This document shows, in pieces, positions 1-12,707 of a stretch of DNA of 56,254 bases. The stretch is from positions 1 to 56,254 of the forward strand of contig WPIO01000406.1 in NCBI GenBank assembly GCA_009760855.2, written 5' to 3'. This stretch comes from Cristatella mucedo. Lineage: Eukaryota > Bryozoa > Phylactolaemata > Cristatellidae. Below the pieces are notes generated by a model. It saw nothing but the letters and a program-made list of their open reading frames with translations. It did not search any database and had not been told where the DNA came from. The position numbers and the translations under genes were made by a program. Each line of letters begins with the position of its first letter. The first letter of the stretch is position 1.

Positions 1-558
1 CATCTCTTCTGCACAACTAATCGAGAGAAGCAATCGGCTCGATCATCACTAGGATCACCAGGTAAGGAGCTAATCTGGGAACGGTTGTGAAGATGGTTTA
101 GTGTCGACATCAGCATTTTTGGATTGTGCATCTGTAATCCAACTAGGTTTTTATAGAAGCTAGACTTAGCCTTTGCTAGGATCGATTGGTACGACCTACA
201 GTAGTCTTCATATGCCTGTCGATGGACAGTCAGTCCAGGTCTTTTGTATGTTTTTTCAAGGTTTCGCTTAATAGACCTGGCTAGTTTAATGTCTGTGGTA
301 AACCATAGGCCGTCTGGGCGAGGATGCACAGTGAGCTTTGTCAGAGATGCAAACTCGTCGAACGTGTCAGCTAGCGTCGTGTTGTAGCTATCTACCAATG
401 ATGACAGATCGGAGGGACTACTGAGCAGCAGAGATGAAGCAAATATTCTCGCAAGGACAGCATCGATGTCAAGGGTCTTGAGGTTTCGCGATTCACAGGT
501 AATTTTAGAGGAGGAGGTGGGCACACAATGTTAATTGAATGAGACCTGCATGTGGTCA
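1..558 (-). mobile_element. LINE family A fragment (end of endonuclease to RT linker)
   Basis: Read on the minus strand, this matches the stretch between the endonuclease and reverse transcriptase domains seen in other copies here (1940-2340 and 46300-46460). It is cut by the window edge. At about 559 it stops abruptly and minus-strand RT C-terminal sequence of another copy begins. Reading frames are broken. Family assignment rests on similarity to the other copies in this window. Confidence 0.75.
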
Positions 559-2340
559 GATAAGTCAATCCGTTGCTTGACTGGTAGCCAGTGCAGGTCA
601 GCGAGAAGTGGAGTAATGTGGCAACTGCGACGTTCACGACAGACAAGCCTAGCTGCGGAGTTTTTTACTAGCTGCCATCACCTGATCGAACATACCGTTA
701 GGCCATTAAGCAGTGAGTTGCAGAAGTCGAGACAGGATGTCACGAATGCATGGACCAACTTTGAGGTGGTATCCTTATCTAAACAAGCCAGAAATTTAGC
801 AATGTTGCGAAGCTGAAATTAGGCAGATTTGACTGTGGAGCTGATGTGGTCGTCTAACGAGAGGTCGTTTTGGAATATGACACCTAGATTTCGAGCTGAA
901 TCAACTGGAGATATGCTGGCAGAGCCAATGTTGAGAGACAGCCTTTCAAATCTTTTAATCACATTGGGTTTGTCCATAACTAGTAAGTTAGTTTTTATCA
1001 TCATTTAGTTTTAGAAAATTTGCTGCCATCCATGTGCGGATTTCATCAATGCATGCAGCAAGTGAGTTGAGAGAATTTGAGGTGCTCGAAGGCTGGGAGG
1101 GATCAAAGCATTGGTACAACCGAGTGTCATCCGCATAGAAGTGAAAGCCTAGATTGTGCTTGGATATCACATCAGCAAGAGGGAGAGTATAAACCGTGAA
1201 AAGAACCGGACCTAGCACGGAGCCCTGAGGTACTCCATATTTCAGAGGTACTTCAGATGATCTTTGTCCATTAGCGTCAATACTCTGGATACTTCCACTG
1301 AGATTGGACCTGAACCACTGCAGAGCTGTGCCAGTGATGCCCAGGCGAGATGAGAGGCACTTTAGAAGAACTTTATGATCAATGGTATCAAAAGCTGCCG
1401 ATAGATCGAGCAAATGAAGCAGAGACACTCTACTCATGTCTGCATTCCTAAGTAGGTCGTTGTATACCCGTAGGAATGCTGACTCTGTGAAATCATTAGC
1501 TCCAAAGCCAGGTCGAAACTTACTAGCAAGGTGTGATGTTTCAATATATGAGTTCAGCTGGTCCGCCACGACCCATTCCACTGTCTTTGATTGGAACGGT
1601 AGAAGGGAGACCGGCCGGTAGTTGCTTAAGTTCTCTTGGTCTAGTGTTGCTTTCTTGAGAAGTGGCCTGACTACAGCTTTTTGAAAGGTGCTGGGACATG
1701 ACCTGTAGCTAATGACATTTTAGTGATGTTCGTTATGCATGGCAGCAACAGATCAATGCAACGTAGGAGCAGGATGGTGGGAATAGGGTCCAGAGGACAT
1801 GTCGTCTTCTTTGATTGAGATACGAACTTTAGGACTAGATCACTAGTGACCTGCTTGAATGTAGACTTTGAGGTGCAGCGAGGAATTTGGGGACAGCATT
1901 TTAGTGGGGATGTTGTCATCGCAGGAATAGATTCCCTGACCTTCTCTATCTTCTGCACACAGTATCAAGAGATGCAATCGGCGAGATAGTTACAAGGATA
2001 ATCAGCTAAGAAGCTAGTCTGGGAGCGGTTAAGGAGATGGTTGATCGTTGACATCAGCATTTTTTGATTGTGGTACCAAGATTCAACAATGTTTCTATTG
2101 AAGCTGGATTTGGCCTTTGACAGGATCGATTGGTACAACCTACAGTAGTCTTTACATGCCTGTCGATGGACAGTCAGTCCAGATCTTGTTTATGCTTTTT
2201 TCAAGCTTGTGCTTAGTACACCTAGCTAGTCTAATGTCTGTGGTAAACCATAGGCCGTCGGGGCTGGGCTGCACAGTTGGCTTTGTCAGAGGTGCAAACT
2301 CGTCGAGCTTTTCAGCTAGTGTCATGCTGAAGCTATCTCA
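559..2340 (-). mobile_element. LINE family A fragment with reverse transcriptase, CR1/L2-like
   Basis: The minus strand encodes a Jockey-superfamily RT in broken frames. The fingers/palm region at 988-1581 carries AAFDTIDHKVLL, YGVPQGSVLGPVLF and the catalytic box FHFYADDTRLY. A downstream frame at 819-1004 and an upstream frame at 1671-1958 belong to the same ORF2. The RT is a retrotransposition enzyme that would copy its own RNA at a nicked target. Frameshifts near 1000 and 1600-1670 make this copy non-functional. The 3' end is missing because the copy is joined to another fragment at 559. Confidence 0.88.
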
Positions 2341-3135
2341 TCAGCTCCATAGGCACATCTGCCTATTTTCAGCTTCGTACCTATACCAAATTTCGGACTT
2401 CTTTGGACAAGGATACCACATCAAGTTGGTCCATGCATTCGTGACAACCCGTCTCGACTTCTGCAACTCACTGTTTATTGGCATACCGGGCTGTTCGATC
2501 AGGCTAATGCAGCTGGTGCCAAACTCCTCAGCATGGCTTGTCTGTCGTGGGTGTCGCAGTAACTACATTACTTCGCTTCCAGCTGACCTGCACTGGCTAC
2601 CAGTTAAGCAACGGATTGACTTCAAGCTTTTGTCGCTCACTTTTAAATCACTTCATTCTTTGGCTCCAGCCTATCTCTCAGACATACTTTCCCATCAAGC
2701 CGAGCGTCGTACCACCTGCTTTTAGGAATCTGAAAGTCTACAAACACCCTGCAGAAACCTCAAGTCCTTTGGAGACCGTGCATTTAGTTCGTATGGTAAC
2801 AAAGCCTGGAACTCCCTCCTGACTGGCGTCAGAACATCCCCTGACCTGACCACATTTAAAAAGAATTTAAAACTCCTATTTAGGACAATATTTAGTGGGT
2901 CACTGTGACTCGTCCTTCATGTGGTTAGGCGCGCTGAGACTGTGCATTCTGCCACTAACCACATTTGCATGCTGACCCTGTGCATGACACCCCTAACAAT
3001 GTTGTTTGTTTATCAAGCATGATATTATTTACCATTGAATTGCATTTTCCTTTGCAGGAAATGCAAAGCCCCACGGGATAGATTAGGTTGTCCGAGTGTG
3101 CTTTACCAACTGCATTTTTATCAATTATAGTATTA
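2341..3135 (+). mobile_element. LINE family A 3' fragment (RT C-terminus plus 3' UTR)
   Basis: The plus strand encodes the RT C-terminal region, recognisable by LVHAFVTTRLDFCNSL and ADLHWLPVKQRIDFKLLSLTF. It is followed by the family 3' UTR with its conserved box around 3040-3110, ending near a short ATT-rich tail. It is 5'-truncated, as expected for target-primed reverse transcription. It is head-to-head with the minus copy on its left and abuts a minus-strand endonuclease fragment on its right. Confidence 0.85.
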
Positions 3136-3960
3136 TTATTATCTACCATCGATAATAGATTGGAGGGAGGACTGACCAGCGAAGGTGAAGCAGATATTGT
3201 AGCACGGACAACATCGATGTCAAGGGTCTTGATGTTTCGCCATTCACAGGTTATTTTAGAGGAGGAGGTGGACACACTGTAGATTGAATAAGATCTGAAT
3301 TTGGTCAGATAAGCAGGATTCGGAAAATAAGTGGTGATGACAAAGTGCAGTTGTATGAGAAAATCTGCTGGACTAAGTGACCCTTGATGTGAGTATAGCC
3401 ATGCACATGAGCCTTAAGAGACAATGAGTCAGTCGATGCACGAAACAAGGTGCGGAAAGCTTCAGATAAGTTATTAAAGTGAACGTTGAAATCACCCATA
3501 ATGAGGAAGGCTCGATTTCTTGCACACTGAATCGAAATGAGATCGGAAAAATCTGAGATAAAGAGGATTTGGTACCTAGTCGGCGATAGACTACTGCGAC
3601 TATCGGTAGCTTCTTTTCGAATGCGGCCGAGACAATCGATTCAAAAGACTTCTTCGATTGTACCACAGATTTCAAGTTGATTTCAAGGCTAGAAGTTAAA
3701 TTTCGAGCGCCCGATAATAGCCTCTCCACATCCGGTTTTAATTGATCTGGGGGTGCGACAGAACGAGAAACCAGATGGGGTGCTTCTTTAATGGTCGGGC
3801 AGTTTAAAGATTTTAGCCAAGTTTCGGTCAGAGCTAGCATATCAATTCCATTTTCATAAATAAGGTCGCTAGCTTAGTTTATTGGAAAGGAACTCAAGAT
3901 CCATGTTCATAGAAAATTGTCGCATAGTTCTTGTATTTGGAATTTTCCGTGATGGTTTTT
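3136..3960 (-). mobile_element. LINE family A fragment (AP-type endonuclease domain)
   Basis: The minus strand encodes parts of an apurinic-type endonuclease, the nuclease that nicks the genomic target. Visible motifs are LALTETWLKSL near 3800-3840, PIVAVVYR, and MGDFNVHF near 3480. The frame shifts between 3373-3840 and 3305-3499, so it is dead. A copy of the same junction lies at 46286-47030. Confidence 0.82.
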
Positions 3961-4029
3961 TATTATGCCACTGCTGCCGCATGGCAGTAAAAATGGATAG
4001 CTGTATGTGTTCTTTCGCTGGCCATTAAT

Positions 4030-4216
4030 CTTTGGCTATGTATATCCGTCTGTAACTATACAAAGTCATTAAGACCATGTGGGTGTTACGCAGGAGAGTT
4101 TTGTATAGCGCATTCACAGCCTAAGCTGCGTTCGGCACGCATTCGGTAGCCAATAGACTTCGTCTTACGCAACAAAGAGAAAGTGGGAAGCATAGCAGAG
4201 TCAGGAGAGCAGTCTG
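4030..4216 (-). mobile_element. LINE family B 3' end fragment
   Basis: Minus-strand match to the 3' ends at 38150-38360, 41150-41433 and 47225-47410. Shared landmarks are a TTTGTATAGCGC box near 4101 and a CAACAAAGAGAAA stretch. It holds no coding potential. Confidence 0.75.
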
Positions 4217-4709
<493 letters not shown>

Positions 4710-5079
4710 GATTAAATGAAGTTCATGCTCCATTAAAATAAAATCAACTCAGTATAACTAGAGGAATATGTGGATTAGATGGATGTTTTCTAATGGAGCA
4801 AGCACGGCGGTGGTCCCAGCGGCTTCTGCATCGGCGAGCTATACAGCTTGGTTCTGCCGAAGTTAGGTCCTGCTCGACGCCGCCAGGCACGTGTTCGTAC
4901 CAGTCAAACCGGGTTGTAGCTACAGGTTGCCGTGAGTTCCTACAAATGGGCGCTAAGTCTCATAGGTCCAATAAGTATAACGCGACCTTAAGAGATCTAG
5001 TTATGCCCTAATGCTCACTAATTAAAGCTTGGAATACAAGCAAGGGTGGATCCAGGCGGCGGAGGCGTAGCCTGCCCTA

Positions 5080-5232
5080 AAACCTAAACCCTAACACTTA
5101 ACCCTTAAACCCTAAAATCTAAACCCTAAGCGCTAAAGCTTAAACCAGAAAACCCTCAATTGTAAACCCTACACCCTAAAAACCCTTAACCCAAAGACCG
5201 TAAACACTAAACCGTAAAGCCTAAACCGTATA
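5080..5232. repeat. Degenerate telomere-like CCCTAAA repeat patch
   Basis: About 150 bp of imperfect AAACCCTAA-type units, with variants such as CCCTTAAA, CCGTAAAG and CCCTACA. It resembles an interstitial telomeric-type array that has decayed. The seven-base unit differs from the usual animal CCCTAA hexamer. Confidence 0.7.
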
Positions 5233-6654
5233 CCGGGGAGAAACTTCTGTTAGGAAACGTCCGGAGGAAATGTCCATATCCTCTACAATCATTGCTAGCT
5301 CCACAAACGTTGCTGCCTTTTAGGCACCTCCTTCCTTTCTTTTGTCTGTTCCTCTATCTTTATCCTTCTCTCTCGCTCCTTTAATCCTACTGCTTCTCCT
5401 CATTAAATCTCTTCTCCCACTTCGGCTCGAGCTACCAGTCAGATGGAGCGTCTTCAACTAGGACTCATCCACTCTCCGTTGTTTTTGCTCTCCCATTACG
5501 GCTTACTTATTTAAAGAAATTCACGGCGTTTCTCTCAAACCGCCTGTTTTTCTGATTCGATTCATCGCTGTGTGTCTCAAAACCAGTAACAATTCTTCCC
5601 GAGACCACTCTTTCAGTTCCACCCCCCTAAAGCATCATTGCCGGCCGAAATCTTGACATCAACTGACAGAATTCAAATTTAAAGCAAAGCTAACATTCTT
5701 TGAGTTCTTCATCCCATTATTTCATTCCGGTAAATTACTCTGTATGTGCTGAAAGTGCTGAAATGGAAAGGAAAGGTTCACGTTTTTTCTAGCTAATGGG
5801 AAGTGCCTTTAAAGAGATGCATCTCTCTCTCTCTCTCACCCTCTCTGGATTGTGAACTAATTTATATTAACTATCCCTTCATCTCTTCCTGCTCTCATGT
5901 TTTTGCAACTTTTTGTTAGCTTCTTTATTTCCTTACCCTCCGTTCTTTTCTCATTCCTGTCCAATTTGCTAATCTTCCTCTTTCCTCCTTCCTTTCCTCC
6001 TCTAAATTTATTGACTAAAAAATTGACTGAGTCCTCTAACGGCGCTTTCTTAAATGCATTATCATTCGTAGCAACATAATTATAATTAACAGACACGTAG
6101 AGAAGCTTAACTAGTTTATTGGGGCTGTGAACTTTTGTAAACTTGTCACTTAATCATAAATGCGTGTCTCCTTGGAAAAATTGTCACCTAGGTGTCGTAG
6201 CAAAACGTCAGGGCTTATATTTTCCTCACCTTTGAATAGCTCCGTAAAAGGCTTGCACTTTCCGTATGCCGAGCTTTACATTGCTTGCAGCGATCTTGCC
6301 ATAGTAAGATCGCAGGATAGTCCGTTTAGTGCTTAGTGCACTGCTTTAAAGTTGCTGCGTGTGCTGCTCTAGTGCTTATTGAAGCGTTAGCCACTCCTTG
6401 CGAGGTCAGTGGACTCTCTTTTAACATCCAAATGAGTGGTTGGGATGATTCAATGATCGAGCGCTTTCTAACAGTTTCTTGGCCGGAGCATATGAATTTT
6501 TGCCAGGGTACTAGAATTGGCATTCCTCTGCGTTACCATATGTTTGGACATAGCTAGCTTCTGCTTTCTTTTACAATTTTCGTATTAACTAGCACTCGTT
6601 TTAGGTAAACTGACCAACATAAGGTATGCCTTGCTGTAGCTAATTCGCGTTAGC
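5233..6654. other. No gene recognised
   Basis: This contains a pyrimidine-rich tract (5820-6020, with a short CT run at 5822-5840) and short open frames on both strands, none matching a family I recognise. The stretch 6316-6560 lies just upstream of the fucosyltransferase frame and could contain its missing 5' exon or a decayed N-terminus. I cannot see a convincing match. Confidence 0.4.
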
Positions 6655-7431
6655 TTGTCTTTGTTGTCTCATCCGTGTGTCTTGTGCAAGAGAGATTTTA
6701 TTGGTTATTGCAGTTATGCCCCGTCATTGAGGAGGCGTCCTGTTCCAATGCCCACATACGCAAGTCCAACAGTAAAGAAGGCACTAGCATTTTGGTACGT
6801 GAGTGATTGCAGCAGTGATTGGTCTTCTAAAAGGCATCGATACGTGCAGGATCTACGAAAGTTTATCCACGTCGACGTGTATGGTTCCTGCAGGTCCGCC
6901 TTTCCAGACGCCATCTCGGCCTGTCCGAAATCAAAAGACAAATCTATGGATGAATGCTTTTTGAAACTCAGCAGCAAATACAAGTTTTACCTTTCGTTTG
7001 AAAATGCAATCTGCAGCGACTATATCACGGAAAAGTTGTTCAAGATCCTCCAGCCGGAGTCTGAAGTTGTGCCAGTGGTGCTTGGGCCCTCGATTTCCGA
7101 TTACCAGAAAGTGGCTCCACCCGATTCGTTTATCCACGTGAAGAACTTCTCTAGTCCCGAGCGTCTAGCAGCGTACCTCAAATACTTGGACAGCAACGAC
7201 GGAGCTTATAACGCATATCACAAGTGGCGCTCCACATTTTACTACGACCCCTTACCCGGCAGGAACTCTATTGACCAGCATCCCCCATCCCAGCTAATGC
7301 AGCTTTGTCGTCTGGCTCACAGTCCGCCTAGATCAAAGGTTTGGCATCGCCTGTCAGCATGGTTTTCAGTCGAGAAGAACTGCCGAATTGTGGACGACCT
7401 GTGTACCGAGTTTGGTATATGCACCTCTTAG
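6655..7431 (+). CDS. Alpha-1,3-fucosyltransferase-like protein (GT10), C-terminal part
   Basis: GT10 fucosyltransferases move fucose from GDP-fucose onto glycans in the Golgi lumen. The 258-residue frame shows the conserved core: an AFWYVSDCSSDWSSKR segment (residues 45-60) with VDVYGSC following, then FYLSFENAICSDYITEKLF (about 111-129), the donor-binding signature of the family. VVPVVLGPSISDYQKVAPP and SFIHVKNF come next. The ending, with LCRLAH and a Cys-rich close, also fits the family C-terminus. Full enzymes are about 350-400 residues with an N-terminal membrane anchor. Here no anchor is visible and the first 30 residues do not align well, so this is probably a last exon or a 5'-decayed retrogene. 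The ATG at 6655 is simply the first in frame. It has no internal stop and is the only likely host gene in the window. Confidence 0.85.
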   Translation: MSLLSHPCVLCKRDFIGYCSYAPSLRRRPVPMPTYASPTVKKALAFWYVSDCSSDWSSKRHRYVQDLRKFIHVDVYGSCRSAFPDAISACPKSKDKSMDECFLKLSSKYKFYLSFENAICSDYITEKLFKILQPESEVVPVVLGPSISDYQKVAPPDSFIHVKNFSSPERLAAYLKYLDSNDGAYNAYHKWRSTFYYDPLPGRNSIDQHPPSQLMQLCRLAHSPPRSKVWHRLSAWFSVEKNCRIVDDLCTEFGICTS

Positions 7432-8189
7432 GCTCTAAATGCACAACTCCTTGACTTCTTCTGCTGTCTGCAAACCGCTATACCGATTCATTCCAATAGC
7501 CTGTATACCAAGAACAGGCTGGAGTTAGTGCTACATTGGTTGACTCTTGTTCTCGTTTGGCAGCTTGTAAATCACTGCCAAGCGAAGACGAACGTTTTGA
7601 AAGTTTTTCATTCCAGCCGAACTTGTAGGTAGCTGGCAATAGGGTATGGATTGATGGCTTCTGCATTAACAGTCCATCCATTATCGAGCTGGCAGAATTT
7701 TATCCATCCGCTGTAGCCCTGAGTAGCAAATAATCCATTGTGTCCTGGTCTGGTTAGTTTTCCATCTATGTTTTGGCCTACCGCGATTTTCAATCTCTAC
7801 TTTCATCTAATCGCGTGTGTTTCGCTCTGCTGAAGTAAGGATATACATTATCAGTAAACGTAATCTGTTAACAGAGAATGCCCGAATAGCTTTTACTTGA
7901 CATTACTAGTTCATTCATTTGTACTGCAAAATAAAAGCCATTGAGCGTGTACTTATGGTGTGACATATGTAAGTTGACGTTACTTGCGATGTGAAGCATG
8001 CAGCTGCTTACTACGTTGAACAGGTCAGCCTATTTTTCCTCCAGCTTCACTCAGAATCTTTCCAAGTTATCGGTCATTAGGTCTGCTAGAATGCCTGTGG
8101 CTCAACTGTAAGCTTATATTTGGCATCCTTGTTCAATATGGAATGCACTTGTATTAATAAGCAACCTTATTCATGACAAAGACCTCGAT
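7432..8189. other. Downstream flank of the fucosyltransferase; nothing recognised
   Basis: No open frame here is longer than about 70 residues and none looks like a known family. An AATAAA-type signal occurs near 7930, which could be a polyadenylation site for the fucosyltransferase, but this is only suggestive. Confidence 0.35.
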
Positions 8190-8990
8190 CTGCTCGCCTT
8201 GAATATAACTTGGCTAAAATTGGTAACTGCCAAACAATTCGAGACGCAATCGCGACTGTCTTCTCCTTCTTCACACCCCTAGATCAATCAATTCTGGTCG
8301 ATATATCGCAATTATTTCACGCTCGAATTTAAATTTCAATCCTTTCGCAGTACTCTCAAAGCGGGCTATCTTATCTTTAGTCTTCTTTTTTCACCCGGCA
8401 ACAAGCTACCGATTATGGCAGTAGTTTATAGCCCATCGGATACCAAGTCCTCGTTCATCTCAGATTTCTTAGATCTCATTTTGATTCTGTGTGCAAGGAA
8501 TCGACCTTTTCTCACTATGGGCGATTTAAAAATTCATTTTGATAACCTATCTGACGCTTTTAGCACCGAGTTTCGAAGGCAGAATGATTAATTGTGTATT
8601 GTGGCATATGTGCAGGCCTCTACTCACATCAAGAAACACACATATGATCAAATTTGTACATGCAACTGCAAACTAAAATCACAAATAATTACCGAATTCT
8701 GCTTATCTGAACACATGTACATCTCATTCACCCTACATTGTGTGCTCCCGTCCTCCCTGTCTAAAATCACCCGTTAATGGCGAAACCTCAAGACCCTTGC
8801 TGAGGAAGCCAATAACTTCCGACTCGAGTCACAAAATCCTGAATTGACCACATTAGCCATGTTAATCTTGATGTTTATAGAACGTGCTACCACTAACCAC
8901 TCAATCATGCGTTTTTTGCAGCATATGCAAGGTTCATAGAAAGAGATTAAGTTCTCAAATGATGCAGTATCAAATTTATTGTTGTTATCA
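8190..8990 (+). mobile_element. LINE family A fragment: endonuclease joined to 3' tail
   Basis: The plus strand reads a decayed AP endonuclease with LPIMAVVYSPSDTKSSFISD and MGDLKIHFDNLSDAFST around 8410-8570. It then runs through the endonuclease C-terminus directly into a 3' UTR remnant at about 8870-8990. The whole RT is missing. Stops are frequent. Confidence 0.75.
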
Positions 8991-10794
8991 ATAAATGATT
9001 ATCTTTGAAGAGGTGCTTGAACAAATGCCATTCCGGTATAAATGTCTAAATTTGCTTACTGCCAGAACAGTTATAATATTGCGATAGTACATAGATTCGC
9101 TAACTTGCAGACTAATTATTGCATACTCATAGTAGTACATATAGATATTTAGATGCAGGCACGCTTGTGGTGCACAAGTTAAATGTGCTCTGCATCGAGC
9201 CGTTTATGTTAAGGCATGGTGGTTGCCCATGCAGATGCTACTTTACCACACCTGAAACATTGCGATGATTACCTAGAGCTGTTAAGCCCAGTTTTCGAAT
9301 CATCCGGAGACATTGCAAAACTGACACAAACGTCAAAAGTTTGTTAGGCATCACCTGCCAAATTGCTGGCTGCCACCCTTGAGCCATCATCGGGCAAATT
9401 TGGTGAATGTTCACATTAGTAGCAAAAGCAGCTTTCAAATAGGATTGTGCATGCTAATTACATTTTGCGTGACGTGAAAATAACGTGCCCATGTGATTTG
9501 AGCCACTGGTGAGGAAATTATGTTTGACGGTAAAAGACGGACCTTAAAGGGCCTGCTTTTACTTAGTGGCTCTCAATAACGTTGTGACCGTGGCCGACGG
9601 TCAGTTTCTGCATTCTACTCGTGGAAAGAAGTGGAGGGGGCTGACAACATTACCTTATGTTGACAGACAAGCGGCTCTAGGCTGTCACGCCCAGCGATGT
9701 AAAGGTGCTAGTAGGCAAAGCAGGCAGCAGCATATGAAGCAATCGACTGCTATGCCTTGCTATTCGGAAAAAATACCCATGCGAAAGAATGTTTCACCTA
9801 CGAAATGCCGTAATTGTCAGAATCTGCATCGCGTCTAGGATAAAATCGCAATTCACTTTTGGAACTGTTTTTCAGAACTTTCTCAGTCGGAAATGTTCGC
9901 CAGTGCCCTCATTCTTTATTAACTGCTGCTAAACTCAACAGCTCCCCACCCCGTCTGTCCTGTAAAAAAGGCATATCAGCCACATCCAGCCCCATCTCTA
10001 TGAACTTTATCAGCTCCCTATGTAGCAGAAAGTCCTAAAGTCTTGCTTAGGCATGCATCACTTACCTTGCTTGTACCAGCCTGCATATTTGATTTAATTA
10101 CTTCTCCTGTGCAATCTCAAAGCACCTACTCTCAACCGGCTATAATCCCACCTACTATGACCTTGAATCTTGTAGGCCGACCTATCTTTTCCCGATTGAC
10201 ATGATTTTGACGAATTGACCGACGACTGCCGCCTTCTATGACACCGTCAATAAAGCTACTAGGAATATCTACATTGGCAGACAGCTTTTATTTGAACAAG
10301 CGAATCCAAGCTTTAATTTGCAACTATAGCATTTTATGAGGTCCCGCGACTAGCTGCGAATATTAGCTTTTAGCTGCTGCAGTTTTGCTGCTGATTCGCT
10401 TGAAACATTTTTGACCGCATCTACCAGTCAACTTTTTAAGCATTGAGCCTCGTCTTTTCCTCGCTATAGCCTTTAATAGCCCAAAGCAGCGAGCCTTCTA
10501 AGAATCCTAGAGATTTTCTACTAAGAATTTTTATACTACTGTTGTAATACTGTTGACGGTAAGCTTGTAAAATTTTAAACCGCAGTTTGATGACGCTTAA
10601 TGTTCGAATAGAGTTGCATGCAGTTCGAAAATGCAGGGTGAGCCGGAACATTACTGGCCTTTTGTTTGACTTTTTTCCAAGCGGCAGGTACGCCACACAA
10701 GCATTATCAAGTGCATATTTATTATTATTAATCAGTTCACTGACAACGGTATACAAATATTTCGTTATTATCTTTGTATGCTAAGCTTGTTCAT
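8991..10794. other. No gene recognised
   Basis: Mixed-composition sequence with a few frames of 65-105 residues (for example 9566-9838 plus and 10436-10756 minus). None has a recognisable domain or a credible context. The frame at 9566-9838 ends in a CRNCQNLHR string but lacks any second metal pair. Confidence 0.35.
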
Positions 10795-10960
10795 GTTACC
10801 TCTAACTGTGTTATCTTTGTCGACGTTGTGTGTGCTATTACTAACCATATGATCAAGCGTCTTTTACAGCATATGTAAAGTGACTGAAAAGAAATAAAAT
10901 TCTCCGAGAGCTCCATGAAAATCAACTATTTTTATTATTCTCATATTATTGCTATGCCAT
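10795..10960 (+). mobile_element. LINE family A 3' end remnant
   Basis: Degenerate match to the family A 3' UTR, with ACTAACCATATGATCAAGCG and a GCATATGTAAAG box, ending at an ATT-rich tail near 10930-10950. Confidence 0.6.
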
Positions 10961-12520
10961 TTCGCAGTACATTTAAAACAGTCGTATAACTTCTCTATAT
11001 AAGCAACTTTTAGGAGCTTTGGCTGCTTTGTTCTGGGATTGAAGTAACGGCAGTTGGCAGCTCCTTCATAAGGCTTTCGTAATACTGGTCACCGAGCATG
11101 GTGATTAAGTTGTTAGCCAAATTAGCGGCAGGAGGCTTTGCGGCGTGGGATATTCGATTGCTGGCAGCGTCAGCGTCTTTTACCGTCGCTCAGATGCACT
11201 GCTGTGCACGGGCAAGATAGTCAGCTACCGCCGATAGAGCAGTAGCCACGTGAAGCTGTGGAGAAAGCACCAATGGCAGAGGAAGTTTTGCCATTGAACA
11301 AGAAGCTGCATCGAGGCTTGTCGATGCATCCATCGTCCAACCTCTCGATAGAAGTACAGCACAATCAGTGCAGTGGCTGGTGGCAGGGTGGCCTGAGCAT
11401 GGTGATGCTTGGAGAGAAACTGCCCTGCAACTGAATCTTGGTTACAATTTAGTTACCCTAAACTGACGAACATGTTTAGCAACATTTTGTTTTTGCTTCC
11501 GAGATTTTCGTTTTGAATGTGTGAACACGGATAGTGCTTTTGAGCACAATGTTGAAAACGCTGCCGGTTGCTGCCATAGCCTCATGGATCTGACGTCATT
11601 AACTAGGCTCGGATGAGTAAGCTACGTAGTTGAAGGGGTGTTCCTTATTTGTGAGTAGTTCGGGGACCGCTAATTTCTGGGTGTGGCTATGACAGCTGGG
11701 GTTGGGCTGCAAGAGTCATTACATGGGTTAGGCCTCTGCTAAATGGAGAAGCCTCTGAATGACAGCTGAGAGAGCAGCAGCAATGCAGGAAGAGGCATAA
11801 TAGTTAAGCCTGGGAAACAACTCCAGTTCGTGTTTTGCTTGCCTATGCTGAGTTTAGTCGAAATAAAATGATTTCTATAAGTTGTAGGCAATGGCAATAT
11901 TGACGTGCTTGGTAAAATCAACTGCTGAAAGCCGGCCTGGTGTTTGGTCTGAAGCCAACCTGCTGCCAATACTGAAAGCGACCTGAACGAATGCGGCTTT
12001 GGCCATCCGTAGGGAGGCTACTGATTATCATCGACCCACTTCAGCACGTCACAAGCAACATCGCTATTACACGACCAAGCCGAGGAGTTGAACCAGCGAC
12101 GACTGCAGCCGCAGGCTCAGGCATCAGCCAAGTAGGCCTCCATATGAGCTTGCCCCACTCTGTGTTGTAGGGGAGGATGGCGTGGACTCCGGTCACATTG
12201 TGCATCAAGGAGAGCTAGATATTTGCGGTTAACAAAACTCATCTCTGCAGCAGTTGGACCGAGGTACGCAGACGCCACGAGAGAGGACACCGACTTGACG
12301 GTCAGCCAAAGGGAGTAGCAACACACGTCTTGCCTGAACTAGATCTTCTTTGCGTCTGCAATAGCTTTGTATAATAGTGATTATTGTGCAGCCGAGCTTG
12401 ATGACTGATGTTACCACGACTTGTGTAAACTCGACTTCTAAAACAGTCTTTAGTAACCTCAATGTTTTGTAACTGAGTTTAGGATACGGCTTGTTCAATA
12501 GGCGCTATCGAGCAAAAAAA
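10961..12520. other. No gene recognised
   Basis: Unique-looking sequence with short frames on both strands (11739-11969, 12117-12498). None shows a known domain. Confidence 0.35.
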
Positions 12521-12688
12521 GACTAGCTGATTCAACAGCCTCTTTGCATAGCAACAGAAGAGCCTTTACGGCTATCACCGCTGCTTGCAGTGACGATAAA
12601 GGATCATCACCACAGGATTCGAACTTACGCCCTCGGGACCGAGGTCATTAAAAGCAATCACCTTACCTAGTGATTCATCACGGCTTAG
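12521..12688 (-). mobile_element. tRNA-derived SINE, family 2
   Basis: Minus-strand match to the elements at 37665-37858 and 50559-50722. The reverse strand carries a tRNA-like head with a box B-like GTTCGAATCCTG and the shared CGGTCCCGAGG block. A body with GGCTCTTCTGTTGCTAT and the tail end AATCAGCTAGT follow. These boxes would be internal RNA polymerase III promoter elements. Confidence 0.8.
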
Positions 12689-12707
12689 CATGTTAAAGCC
12701 TTTGTGA

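Noticed and set aside
9566-9838. A 90-residue frame ending with a Cys/His cluster
   Set aside because: There is only one partial Cys pair, no family resemblance and no supporting context.
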